Part shown: positions 34,130 to 45,390 of the stretch, piece by piece
Numbering within the stretch: the first letter of the stretch is position 1
Layout: every line of letters starts with the position of its first letter
Origin: Cunninghamia lanceolata
Lineage: Eukaryota; Streptophyta; Pinopsida; Cupressales; Cupressaceae
Assembly (NCBI GenBank): GCA_027924645.1
Contig: BSBN01000140.1
Span: 13,150,501-13,214,500, forward strand
Reading direction: 5' to 3'
Length of the DNA: 64,000 nucleotides
Program-made: the position numbers and the translations under genes
Notes under the pieces: model-generated
Database searches by the model: none
Seen by the model: only the letters and a program-made list of their open reading frames with translations
Told to the model about the DNA's origin: nothing

Positions 34130-35377
34130 TAATAGGTAATGATGCATGGTTAATTGACTCAGGTGCATCTTTCCACATGACTTTTAATACAAATTTCTTT
34201 TCTGAATATGAAGAATTTGATGGAGGTAAGGTGTACTTAAGTGATGATTGTTATTTAAATATTATTGGTTGTGGTAAAGTTAGAATCAGGTTTACTGATG
34301 GAAGAATAAAAAGGATTAATGGTGTGTTGCATATCCCTTGATTAGCATGAACTTTTTTTATTTGTGAGCAAACTAAAAGATTTAGGCATGCAGGTAGTAT
34401 TTTCTTATGTAGGATGCAAGATGGTAAGATGTGCTATGTTGGTTGCTAGAGGTGTTAGATATGACAGATTATATAATCTTGTTGCATGCACTATTGAGTA
34501 CAATAGTACTTCTATGAAAAGCAAGTATGTGGAAGAGGTGAGGATTTCATCTTTAGTAGATGGTCATGGATTTTCGGTACCCAAGGGTGACCTTTCTTCT
34601 GAATTAAAGTTACCTATAGAGAAAACTATGTTATGGCTCTAGAGACTTGGCCACATTAGAGAAAAGGGTCTAAGGACCTTTAAAAATAAAACCTTGTTGA
34701 AGGGTTGTCTGAATGTAATCTTGAGTTTGATTTATGTGAGCATTGCATTTATGGAAAACAAAACCATGTTTAGTTATACTCGAGCACTCATAAATCTTAT
34801 GGTATATTGGATCTTATTCATTCTGATGTGTTTGGTCTTGTAGATGTTCCTTCAATTGGAAAATCCACATATTATGTTTCATTTGTTAATGACTATAGTA
34901 GAAGGACATGGGTATGCTTTCTAAAGAGTAAATCTCTAGTTTTCAGATGATTTAAAGAATTTAAAGTCATGGTTGAATTTTAGACTAAAAAGAAAATAAA
35001 ATATTTGAGGACTAAAAATGGTGGTGAATTTTGTTCTAATGATGTGGATAGATTTTGTAAAGATTGTGGTATTCATAGACAAATGACAACTCCATTTTCT
35101 CCACAACATAATGGAGTTACAAAAAGAATGAACAAGACACTGATGGAGAAGGCTAGGAATATGTTGAGTGGTGTTGGTCTAGAACAAATGTTTTGGGTTG
35201 AAGCTATTGCCACTTCCTATTATCTGATTAATAAGTCTCCTACATCAGCTCTTGTTGATAAAACACCAATAGAGGCATGACCGGGTCACAAGCCATCATT
35301 AAGACATATTAAACTTTTTGGTTGCAAGGCATATGCACATGTGCCAAAGAAGAAGTGAATAAAGCTAGAGAACGAGA
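34130..35377 (+). pseudogene. Copia protease and integrase
   Basis: Protease with LIDSGASFHMT (from about 34150). The integrase zinc-binding end (CEHCIYGKQ) lies near 34738, the core with HSDVFG near 34820 and FVNDYSRR near 34882, KNGGEFCSND near 35016 and QHNGVTKRMN near 35104, then LFGCKAYAHVP near 35318. Several stops and frameshifts (for example near 34339, 34640, 34950 and 35278) disable it. The frame stops at ENEIV, where the gag-protease element is inserted, and resumes at 40717 with KCIFIKY. Confidence 0.88.
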
Positions 35378-35382
35378 TTGTG

Positions 35383-36926
35383 TGGTGCAGGAGCACCTAC
35401 CTGACAGCTGGTCTGGATGAGGCAGTTAGTAGTTTAGGTCTTGTTTGTGTTTCCAAGAAGGTCTGTTAGACCAATTGCATGTAATAATGTCACGCTGATC
35501 ATGATAAGATCATGCTGACCAGGCTTTTGCTATTTTTAGCTAGTTAGTTATAACAGCTGTCATGATGTATGTTCGGTGGGATCTCCCAGCCGCCTGGAGA
35601 GTTCCCAGCCGCTTGGAGTCAGGTCAGTAGTACTCATAGGAAAGTCTTTATAAGCATGAGATCGGTTGATTGTAGAGATCATCGATCGGCAGTGTAGTGT
35701 TGCATCAAGTAGAGGAGTTGAGTGTTCTGTGTGAGGAACATCATATTGTATTGCATCTTTGAATCAATAAAGATCCTGTTTCGTTTTCTGTTGATCTCCT
35801 TTGTATAATCGATCTGCTGGTTTGCGTGGCTGCATGGATTTCCTGATCCATTCCACCGGTTGATCTGTCTGATCGGTGGAATGGTAATGTACATTAGGGT
35901 AGGTAGTAGTTTGTTTGTTTGCATGCAGGTGTGCAGGATCGCGCTCAAGAGATGTTGAAGACCCTAGCATCCTCATGTGCTAGGTCGAGTTGATAAGCTA
36001 ACTGAGTTGGAAGATCACCCTGAGACGGGATCGGGTCATCCTTGGAGGATCGGCGAAGGGAGATTTCGCTAAGTGAAGAAGTTCGCGAAAACATCATCAT
36101 CAGGATATTTCTGCAAATATCCTGCAGTCGGGTTAGGCATCATCATCCGGATAAGTGAAGGAGAGCATGATGTTTTCGAGTGCATGAAGTGCGAGTTTGT
36201 CGGGGTGATCATCAGCAGGAGGAGCCGAGGAGTGCATCGGCATCAGGATCATCATATCGGGAGCGCCAATCATCCGCATATCGCGAGTAGATGCGGAAGA
36301 GAAAGTTCGTGTTTTTGGCTAAGTGTTGAGAAGGTCATCAGGATATTGGGTGACGTCATCGTCATCAGGATATGACGTCATCGTCATCAGGATATTGAGA
36401 TATCCCCCCTAGGCGAGTTCATCCTGCTGTCGTTAAGTATCGGCATCGGCAGAAAGTGTATTAGCGTCATCAGGAGGTTTCGAAGAGAACCGGATAAGGT
36501 AGATCATGATGCTGTTGCTTGTGTCGTCGGGTAGCGGAGCATCGAAGGTAAGCTGCTGAAGGTGAACGTCATCAGGATATTTGGGACAACCGGATGTTGA
36601 ATATCCTGCTGACGAAGGAAGTGTTGCATATGATGATGACGATGGAGTTCGGAGTCCGATGAACAGTGCAACCGGAGGATGTGTGCGCCCGCTGAACATC
36701 ATGATGATGATGTTAGAAGGAAGGCGGAGGACATGAACAGTAGTCGGCAGGAGGATGATTGCGAGTGTCCGCAACATGATGATGCTGACAGAGTAAAGCC
36801 GAAATATGATGATGATGTTGGTAGTTTTAGGGAATATGATGATGATGGCGAAGATGATGATGATGAGGTTGGTCTGCAGACATTCATGCTATATGCGAAT
36901 GTTATAGTCTGGATGCCTCTGCATCA
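35383..36926 (+). mobile_element. 5' LTR of the gag-protease element
   Basis: Contains TTTATAAGC (TATA-like, 35648-35655) and AATAAA at 35766-35771. About 36100-36570 holds repeated GTCATCAGGATAT-type words and two TGACGTCA palindromes (36351-36358, 36373-36380). Open frames inside it (such as aspartate-rich GATGAT runs near 36690-36870) repeat identically in the other LTR and are not genes. Confidence 0.95.
36351..36380 (+). promoter_or_regulatory. Paired TGACGTCA (bZIP-type) sites in the LTR
   Basis: TGACGTCATCGTCATCAGG is followed by a second TGACGTCA 14 bases after the first ends; the other LTR has the same pair at 40136-40143 and 40158-40165. TGACGTCA is the known core for TGA/CREB-class bZIP factors in plants. 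Its role here is inferred. Confidence 0.5.
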
Positions 36927-36929
36927 TAG

Positions 36930-36945
36930 TGGTATCAGAGCTCAG
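36930..36945 (+). promoter_or_regulatory. Primer binding site of the gag-protease element
   Basis: TGGTATCAGAGCTCAG three bases past the 5' LTR, complementary in type to initiator Met tRNA. Confidence 0.85.
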
Positions 36946-37038
36946 CAAAAGGTCTGGGCTGTTGTGTGTTGATTCTGTCACCGAAAGGGCAGAGGTAAGA
37001 GATAGAGTTGATTGTGTTGTGATTGAGAGGTTGACAAA

Positions 37039-39189
37039 ATGCCTCCTAAAGGTAGTGGTACTGCAAGGGAATTGCAGGAGATGAAGGAGAAACATGCTAG
37101 AGAGATGAGGAAGATGAAGGAGCTTGCTGAAGCACTTCAAGCTAGGCTGACAGCCCTGGAAAAGAACAAAAAGAGGGAAGTGGAAGACAGTGAGTCTGAA
37201 GAAGATGAAGATACTGTTGAAGAGTATGAAGAGGTAGCTGAAGATCTGGATGCTGAAGACCAGAGACTGGCAAAACTGTTAAAGGCAGTGCAGAGTGAAA
37301 AACCTAAGGTAAAGGTTGATGTTTCCAAGTATACTGGAAGCTTGAATGAAGATGAGTTGTTAGATTGGATTGCTGCACTGGATAATCACTTTGAATGTGA
37401 AGATGTTGCTGAGGATCAGAAGGTAAAGATTGCAAAGACCAAGTTAGGAGGTCATGCTTTGGTATGGTGGGATTATGTACAATCTGAGAGAAGAAAGCAA
37501 GGGAAGTCTAAGATCACTTCATGGGATAAGATGGTAGCAAGGATCAAGGGGAAATTCTTGCCAAGGGATTATGAAATCCAGATGTTTAAGAAGCTGCAAT
37601 TTTTAAAGTAGAAAGACAGGGATGTGAAAGCATATACTGAGGAATTTTATCTGTTGAGTATGAGATCTGGTCATCATGAGAATGAGGTAGAAAAGGTGGC
37701 TAGGTACTTGGCTGGTTTGAGGTTTAACATACAGGATGAGTTAGTGTTAGCTAACCCTAAGAATGTGGAGGATTGTTATCAAATGGCAATCAGGATTGAA
37801 GAAAAGCTGAATAGAGGACATGATAAGTCCATGAGAGGAAGAGGAAACAATAGGGGAAGAGGAGCAGCCCCTGCACAAAAGCAAACCAATGAGGGTCAAG
37901 AAGACACTGGTAAAGGACAGGGACAGTCTGATTTCAGAGGTGGATGGAAAGGTAATAGAGGAAGATTTGGAGGTGGTAGAGGTTCTACTACATTTTCAGG
38001 AAAGTGTTACACCTGTGGAGAGTTTGGTCATCCATCTTTCAAATGTCCAGAAAACAAAGGTTCATCATCCAGAAATGATAGAACAAGTGATAAGAGAGTA
38101 CAATTGGTACAAGAAGAGAAAGAAGAAGAAAGTGCACAGAGTTCAAACAGAGGTCCTGAGAATTTTGGCTATCCAGAGAGTGGAGAATCACTGCTGTTAA
38201 GGAAAACAAGTTTGCAGGCATCAAAGGATATGATGCAAAGAAGAGCTCTTTTCAAAACCACATGTAAGAGCAAAGGTAAGGTATGTAAAGTTGTCATTGA
38301 TACTGGTTCAACAGACAACATGGTATCTCAGGAAATGGTGGATAAACTGAAGCTGGAAAGGATTCCACATCCACACCCTTACAAGGCATCTTGGGTGAGT
38401 GATAGGCAATCACTTTTTGTCTCTGAACAAGCATATGTGGATTTCCAGATTGGACCATATCAGGATAAAATCTTGTGTGATATATTGCCTATGGAATGTT
38501 GTCACCTACTGTTAGGTAGACCATGGCAATTTGACAGAAGGGTACTGTATGATGGGTATGCTAATACCTACACCATCAAGAAGGATGGGAAGATTATCAA
38601 GTTGATGCCATTGCAGGCAAAAGCTGCAGTACAGAAGGCAGCTCAAATCATTTTAATGGGAAAGAAGGAGTTTGTGCAGATGCCTAGAGGAGCAGGCATG
38701 AAGGCAGTTCAGGACACTGCAGGGAAAGGAGTTGTTACAGACAACAAGCTGAAGACAGTTTCAGTTGTGACTGACAGAGGTCAGCAGCAGGTTCAGAAAC
38801 AGGGGTGCAAACAGCCACCAGTTCAGAAGAATGACAAGGATGTTGTCATAGTTGGGACTATTGTTTGTCCTATAAGAGTTGAAAGGAAGATAGACTTGAA
38901 CACTTCAGAAGTTCAAGAGGTAGTTCAGCCAGAGGTTCTGGTTAGGCAACCTGACAAACACAGGGTATGTGAGAAGAAGGCCTACATCAACAGGCATGAT
39001 GATTTACTTGCCAGAAAGCAAGTTACAGTTCAGAAGTCTTGGAGCAGCCAAGAGACAGCAGCAGATAAAGCTGGAGTAGGTCAGACGACTGACAAAGCAA
39101 AGTGTAACGGTGGAGGACTTCCACATGCTAAACTCATGGGACATGAGTTCTTTTCTGTTGGGGAGTATGGTGCAGGAGCACCTACCTGA
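37039..39189 (+). pseudogene. Gag-protease polyprotein, chromovirus-like (one stop)
   Basis: The frame has 717 codons including its final stop and starts with ATG in the context ACAAAATGCC. Residues 8-110 are a charged coiled-coil with an acidic run; about 95-260 form a Ty3/gypsy gag core (LLDWIAALDNHFE, HALVWWDYV, AYTEEFYLL). An RG-rich linker leads to a CCHC knuckle CYTCGEFGHPSFKC at 323-336. The aspartic protease has VIDTGSTDNMVS (Asp421) and LLLGRPWQFDRRV. A charged tail of about 200 residues follows and reads into the 3' LTR, ending 22 bases inside it. The only lesion is TAG at 37609 (codon 191), one C-to-T change from CAG. Protease style suggests the CRM/Reina/Galadriel group rather than Tekay. 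Confidence 0.9.
39156..39167 (+). promoter_or_regulatory. Polypurine tract of the gag-protease element
   Basis: GTTGGGGAGTA directly before the 3' LTR start TGGTGCAGG. It overlaps the end of the gag-protease frame. Confidence 0.6.
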
Positions 39190-40711
39190 CAGCTGGTCTG
39201 GATGAGGCAGTTAGTAGTTTAGGTCTTGTTTGTGTTTCCAAGAAGGTCTGTTAGACCAATTGCATGTAATAATGTCACACTGATCATGATAAGATCATGC
39301 TGACCAGGCTTTTGCTATTTTTAGCTAGTTAGTTATAACAGCTGTCATGATGTATGTTCGGTGGGATCTCCCAGCCGCCTGGAGAGTTCCCAGCCGCTTG
39401 CAGTTGGGTCAGTAGTACTCATAGGAAAGTCTTTATAAGCATGAGATCGGTTGATTGTAGAGATCATCGATCGGCAGTGTAGTGTTGCATCAAGTAGAGG
39501 AGTTGAGTGTTCTGTGTGAGGAACATCATATTGTATTGCATCTTTGAATCAATAAAGATCCTGTTTCATTTTCTGTTGATCTCCTTTGTATAATCGATCT
39601 GCTGGTTTGCGTGGCTGCATGGATTTCCTGATCCATTCCACCGGTTGATCTGTCTGATCGGTGGAATGGTAATGTACATTAGGGTAGGTAGTAGTTTGTT
39701 TGTTTGCATGCAGGTGTGCAGGATCGCGGTCAAGAGATGTTGAAGACCCTAGCATCCTCATGTGCTAGGTCGAGTTGATAAGCTAACTGAGTTGGAAGAT
39801 CACCCTGAGACGGGATCGGGTCATCCCTGGAGGATCGGCGAAGGGAGATTTCGCTAAGTGAAGAAGTTCGCGAAAACATCATCATCAGGATATTTCTGCA
39901 AATATCCTGCAGTCGGGTTAGGCATCATCATCCGGATAAGTGAAGGAGAGCATGATGTTTTCGAGTGCATGAAGTGCGAGTTCGTCGGGGTGATCATCAG
40001 CAGGAGGAGCCGAGGAGTGCATCGGCATCAGGATCATCATATCAGGAGCGCCAATCATCCGCATATCGCGAGTAGATGCGGAAGAGAAAGTTCGTGTTTT
40101 TGGCTAAGTGTTGAGAAGGTCATCAGGATATTGGGTGACGTCATCGTCATCAGGATATGACGTCATCGTCATCAGGATATTGAGATATCCCCCCTAGGCG
40201 AGTTCATCCTGCTGTCGTTAAGTATCGGCATCGGCAGAAAGTGTATTAGCGTCATCAGGAGGTTTCGAAGAGAACCGGATAAGGTAGATCATGATGCTGT
40301 TGCTTGTGTCGTCGGGTAGCGGAGCATCGAAGGTAAGCTGCTGAAGGTGAACGTCATCAGGATATTTGGGACAACCGGATGTTGAATATCCTGCTGACGA
40401 AGGAAGTGTTGCATATGATGATGATGATGGAGTTCGGAGCCCGATGAACAGTGCAACCGGAGGATGTGTGCGCCCGCTGAACATCATGATGATGATGTTA
40501 GAAGGAAGGCGGAGGACATGAACAGTAGTCGGCAGGAGGATGATTGCGAGTGTCCGCAACATGATGATGCTGACAGAGTAAAGCCGAAATATGATGATGA
40601 TGTTGGTAGTTTTAGGGAATATGATGATGATGGCGAAGATGATGATGATGAGGTTGGTCTGCAGACATTCATGCTATATGCGAATGTTATAGTCTGGATG
40701 CCTCTGCATCA
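39168..40711 (+). mobile_element. 3' LTR of the gag-protease element
   Basis: Same length as the 5' copy, with about 11 substitutions by eye (for example G/A at the GTCAC(G/A)CTG site and three changes around CCGCTTG(G/C)AGT). Followed by TTGTG and the resumed copia frame. Confidence 0.95.
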
Positions 40712-40716
40712 TTGTG

Positions 40717-42440
40717 AAATGCATCTTTATCAAATACAGTTATGATGTGAAAGGATACAATCTTTGGGATCTTATTGCACAGAAGGTAATATAGAGTAGA
40801 TGTGTTATTTTTAGAGAAACTACGCCTTATTCTATTACATTACAACTAGAAGAAACTAAATAGGAAGATGTGATTCAATTTTCTTAGACACCTGAGAAAG
40901 TTAAATTGAAGCCCATGGATAGATAAGAAGTTGAGGAGAGCTCATCCAGCTCTGAATCTTCATAAGAGAAGGAAGAACCTCCAACTCATCTTGTTCATAG
41001 GTCTATAAGGCATAGATAACCACCTAAAATGTATTTAGCTGATGATTGGAGATGTATTTTTTCTTTGAATATTAACATGGATGAACCCAAATCTGTAGAA
41101 GAGGCATTAGGTATGCATGATTTAGAATCATAGAAGATTGCTATGGATGATACATGGGATCTTGTACTATTCCTTGAAGGATGAAAACCTATTGGTTAAA
41201 ATGGGTGTTCAAGAAAAGGATTGGTTCAGATGGAGGTATTGAGAAGTACAAAGCAAGGTTGGTTGCAAAAAGTTACTCTCAAGTTGAGGTTGTTGATTAT
41301 GGTGAGATATTTTCTTTCATTGTTGTTGATTATGATTTAGAGGTTGAGCAAATGGATGTGAAAACTACTTTCCTTCTTGGTGACTCGGAGGAGGATATTT
41401 ATGACACGGCCAGAGCACTACATGGTGAAAGGTAAAGGTAATTTGGTTTGCAAATTGAAGAAATCTTTGTATGGCCTTAAACAAAGTCCTAGCATGTCGT
41501 ACCATAAATTTGATACATATGTGTTGAGTTTGGGATTGAAGTGTTCTAAATTAAATCATTGTGATTATTATAAAATTGATGGTGATCGTTTCCTATTTTC
41601 TATGTTGATGATATGCTATTTATTGGTAAAGGGAATGTTATGATTTAAGAACTAAAATCTCAACTTGCTGCAAAATTTGAAATGAAAGACCTTGATGCAG
41701 CTAGACACATTCTTCAGATGGAAATTACAAGAGATAGAGTGAATAGAAAGCTATGGCTTCACCAAAGTAAGTATGCCAATTCAATTTTATAGAGGTTTAA
41801 CATGCAGGACTGTAGACCATTGTGTGTTCCCTTTTTATTTGGAACAAAGTTATCTATTTCAAATTGTTTGGCATCTCTATTAGAGATGGAAGAGATGAGT
41901 AGAGTGCCTTGCTAGAGTACATTTTGAAAGCAGTGGGAGTTCTTTCCAGATATATGTCTAATCCTGGTAGAATTCATTGGGATGTAGTTAAAAGAGTCTT
42001 CATATATTTGTACGGTACCTCAGATTATTCCTTGTGTTATCATAGTAATTTGAATGAAGATAATATTTCCCTCGATATTCATGGTTATGTCGATTCATAC
42101 TAGGCAGGTGATATTAATAGTAGACGATCCACTAGTGCTTAGGTGTTTACTTTATTTGGTGGTGCAATTAGCTGGAGGAGTAAGCAATAGGTTGTGGTTG
42201 CTTTGTCTACTACTGAAGCTAAGTATATGGTAGCTACTCATGCTTGCAAAGAAGCCATTTGGCTTAAGAGAATGTGTTAAGATATTGGAATAAAATAAGG
42301 TGGAGTGACAATTTATTGCGATAGTCAGAGTGCAATCTTTCTAGCTAAGAACCCAACATTTCATGCCAAGACCAAGCACATTGATGTACAGTATCATTTT
42401 GTTAGAGATATGGTCAAATAGGGCAGGGTGATGTTGTTTA
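40717..42440 (+). pseudogene. Copia reverse transcriptase and RNase H
   Basis: The copia frame continues from the interrupted integrase tail (KCIFIKYSYDVKGYNLWD). RT fragments in shifting frames include LKWVFKKRIGSDG (about 41196), VEQMDVKTTFLLGD (about 41344), LVCKLKKSLYGLKQSP (about 41438) and a YVDD-equivalent region near 41605-41630. RNase H motifs include CYHSNL near 42040, SRRSTS near 42120, STTEAKYMV near 42208 and CDSQSAIFLAKNP near 42320. Numerous stops and frameshifts make it non-functional. Confidence 0.88.
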
Positions 42441-42592
42441 AGGTAGAAACATTGATGAATGTTATTAATTCTTTAAGTAATCTTGTAAGCACAAAAAAGT
42501 TTAGATGGTGTTCAGAGACTATGGGTCTTTAGGCCCCTAGAAATTAAGAGACGATGTTTACTCCCTCTCGATGCTCTTGCAAGGTATTTGAT

Positions 42593-42602
42593 AAGTGGGA
42601 GA
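42593..42602 (+). promoter_or_regulatory. Copia polypurine tract
   Basis: AAGTGGGAGA two bases before the 3' LTR start, the usual copia sequence at this site. Confidence 0.8.
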
Positions 42603-42604
42603 TT

Positions 42605-43229
42605 TTTTTGGAAAATGTGTCTCAACCTTACAATTATATAATGTTTATTGTTGATAAGATATATTTATATAAATTTCCTAGAGTTACACCAATAGGTGTA
42701 ATATACAATGGGAGTGGGTGGACTGGGATGCGTGTTAACACTTTTTATTAACAAAAAATATCAAATAGCTGACCTGCATTAAATTAATAATATATTGTAA
42801 TTCTAGACCATTCATTATTAGGTTTCAAATCTGATGGTAGATATTTTGTTGGATTGTCTTGGTCTAGAAGGTAACCCTATTTTATGAGGGCGTTGCTTTA
42901 TGACTACAGTATCATGATGTATTATTATAGTCTTATAGCGTTCACCTTGTCTTTGGATCTTTGGTGGTGATACTCATATGAGAAGCTTTGTCTGCAAGTA
43001 TATTGTAATCTTTATGATTTCTGAATAATATATTTCATGGCTTTTGGAGTGTGGGGTTTTTCTCCCAAAAGGGTTTTCCCCATGTAAATCACTGTGTTGT
43101 GGTATGCACATGATATCTATGTTTATTTTTCTTTAATTTTCTGTAACTATTAAAGATCTGTAAAGTTTTGCATTATCCTCCTCTCAATATTATTGTAGGA
43201 AGTTGTTCTGCTACCTTAGCTTCCTTACA
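42605..43229 (+). mobile_element. Copia 3' LTR (uninterrupted)
   Basis: 625 bp. It aligns to 22197-22262 plus 31915-32457 across the nested insertion. The initial TG has become TT. TATATTTATATAAA lies near 42659-42672 just before the site where the other copy was hit. It ends CTTCCTTACA, then AGATT. Confidence 0.92.
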
Positions 43230-43234
43230 AGATT

Positions 43235-44972
43235 AATTATAATTCAGACATAGGTTTATACCATATGTAACATAACCTTTTCTATATGTATCCAAGTTAA
43301 CTTCTTTTTTTCTAAAACAAGGACACCAATAACTAGTGTACAAATATTTTTTAGAATTTTTTCTCTATTTTTTTATTTTTCCGCATGTGTGGAATAGAGA
43401 CCTTGATGTTCGGTGAAAAATATATGTTCATTTGAAAATAGAAAATAAATATAATAATCAAATAACATATATATTCAATACCATACTTTATGGAAAGCTT
43501 ATACTAAGGGCTACATACTTACAAAATAGAATTTATAAATGACTTTATTTGATCCCCCAAAAGGTGAAGCAAAATTGATTTTTTGTCAGCATTTTGATAG
43601 GTGTAGAGAAGACTTCATTAAGGATTTGATATAATACTAGGGGGTTATTTCCAAGTACTTTTGATCTAAGAGGGTTTTATCTAGCCGCCTTCAGTTAAAC
43701 CCCTTTAGATGGAACCCCATAAGGCTTAAATCATTAATATTTTTTAATGTGATTTCAGACAAAAATTAAGATGTCTCATAAATGGGACACACTATTGTGG
43801 CAGCTCACATAGTCATAGTGTTGGTACTTGGTCCAATTTGAAATAAATGTTATCTAAAAAGTCACCATGTATTGGCAATTTTTATATTATAATAGTTAGG
43901 TGCGTTTAATGTGATAAAGTGGGAGGCTTATGGTGACATTATATAGTTTTTTGGGGCATGAGGGTGGTGTAAGCATGGTTGGAATTCAAAATGGTGCATA
44001 GATAAGACTTGGAAAATTGGTGATGGAGGTTTCTAGATGTTGATTTGTTCACATGTTGTGAGTATTGATGGTGTAAGGCATCTACAAGAATAACGTGGAA
44101 GAGGTTTGGGAGCGTGATGATCTAGTGTCAATGAGTGAGCAAGTTTCTAATAAGATATTGCCATGCATTTTCATATGTTAGGACCCTCTTGTACTAGGTT
44201 TTGTTAAGTGGATTCTTGGGGAGCATGTTTTATCAGTTGGTAAGAGGTGAAAAATGACAACTAAATGGGAGTTTATTACAAACCACTATGTTTTCATTCT
44301 AGACACATCTATTAGGCTATGGCTTCTCCAAACATTGTTGCTAGTCTACTTTATAGGATTGATGGTGGTGAATACAAATGTGAATGCTTCAAAGGATTTT
44401 AAACCATTTAGAATAGAGGGAGAAGGTTCAACCTCCATTCAACTCTACACATAGATGATAGGATTATAATAAAGTAAAATTTGAATCCTATGAAAGATTA
44501 ACAATAAATTCTAACTAAGAGCAATTGTCAACATTTACATGAGAATCCAACTAGCTTCTAGGAAGAGTATTATGTTACTATCCAATTAGGAAGAATATAG
44601 AAGATCTAGCTAGATCCTACTTTGGTCTACACTTAGAAATTAACTAATTTTGATAAGTGAAAGAACTAAGGCACATCAATAAAATTATGAAATATGAAAA
44701 TATAAGAACTAGATTATAAAAAGAAAAGCAAAAGAGTAAATGAGAGATTCAAAGGAACCTGGCATCAAAAAGGGAGATCATTGGCCTAGTATGATAGAGC
44801 ATCATGGGATGTCTGCACATTGTGTCATCATTCATATGAAAATAAAACCCAAAATTTTTGTCTTGAAAGATCTTACCCATGTCTATTAACTCATCCAATC
44901 TACACATAGAACCAAAATCAGAACCCAACAATGTTATGAGTTGCTAGATTAACGAATAAGCACATTCAATCA
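43235..44972. other. No gene seen
   Basis: AT-rich sequence. 43250-43370 resembles 22050-22180 on the far side of the copia insertion (TTTATACCATA followed about 65 bases later by ACACCAATAACTAGTG), so the copia element sits within an older dispersed or tandem repeat. Otherwise nothing recognised. Confidence 0.5.
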
Positions 44973-45390
44973 CCTACTAAATGAAGTTTTGAAACATGAA
45001 TTGAAATAAATATAGAAAAGGAGAAGAGACTATCAAAAGGTCATGTAGTTGAATCCCTTCAAATACATGCAACCGCATAGACCAAGAAAAATGGTTGGGA
45101 TTACTTGGGAGCTTGCCTTAAGGTCAAGCCCCTATTTTAGTCTTTCAACTTCCATAAATAGCGACTATGCAAAAAAATAAAAAATATGTGTGATCCTATT
45201 TCCTAAGCGCATCTAGGAAATAATAACAGTGACAAGATAAATGAAATTTAAGAGTATCAACCCTGGTCTATGGGAAAGAATACCCTATTGTATGAATAAA
45301 AAATAGGGTTGTGGTCTAAACCACAAGTTTTCCAACATATAGACAAAGCAATATTCAATAAACAAGCAAAGTAACACTATTTTTATAGGC
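44973..45390 (+). repeat. Repeat A, copy 1
   Basis: Begins CTACTAAATGAAGTTTTGAA and ends GCAAAGTAACACTATTTTTA. A same-orientation copy, clearly alike over its whole length with small indels, lies at 48496-48905. No coding capacity recognised. Confidence 0.85.

Larger units (their letters stand above)
35383..40711 (+). mobile_element. Young gag-protease-only LTR retrotransposon
   Basis: Two 1544-bp LTRs (35383-36926, 39168-40711) with TGGTGCAG...CTGCATCA ends enclose 2241 bases of internal sequence. The duplication TTGTG is at 35378-35382 and 40712-40716. By eye the LTRs differ at about 11 positions and have no indels. The internal region has a Met-tRNA primer site, one gag-protease frame and a polypurine tract, and no RT, RNase H or integrase, so it must borrow enzymes. 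Confidence 0.95.
22197..43229 (+). mobile_element. Ty1/copia retrotransposon, split by three later insertions
   Basis: The element starts TGTTGGGAAAATG at 22197 and ends CTTCCTTACA at 43229. The 5-bp target duplication AGATT is at 22192-22196 and at 43230-43234. Subtracting the nested insertions leaves about 5.4 kb, a normal copia size, with 5' LTR, initiator-tRNA primer site, gag, protease, integrase, RT, RNase H, polypurine tract and 3' LTR in order. The two LTRs have diverged visibly and the genes carry many stops, so it is older than at least one of its guests. Confidence 0.93.

Noticed and set aside
36073..36375. 100-codon open frame present in two copies
   Set aside because: Both copies are the same LTR position; duplication by LTR identity is not evidence of coding.
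36679..36972. Aspartate-rich open frame (GATGAT runs)
   Set aside because: It lies in an LTR, is repeated almost unchanged at 40464, and comes from trinucleotide-like repeats.
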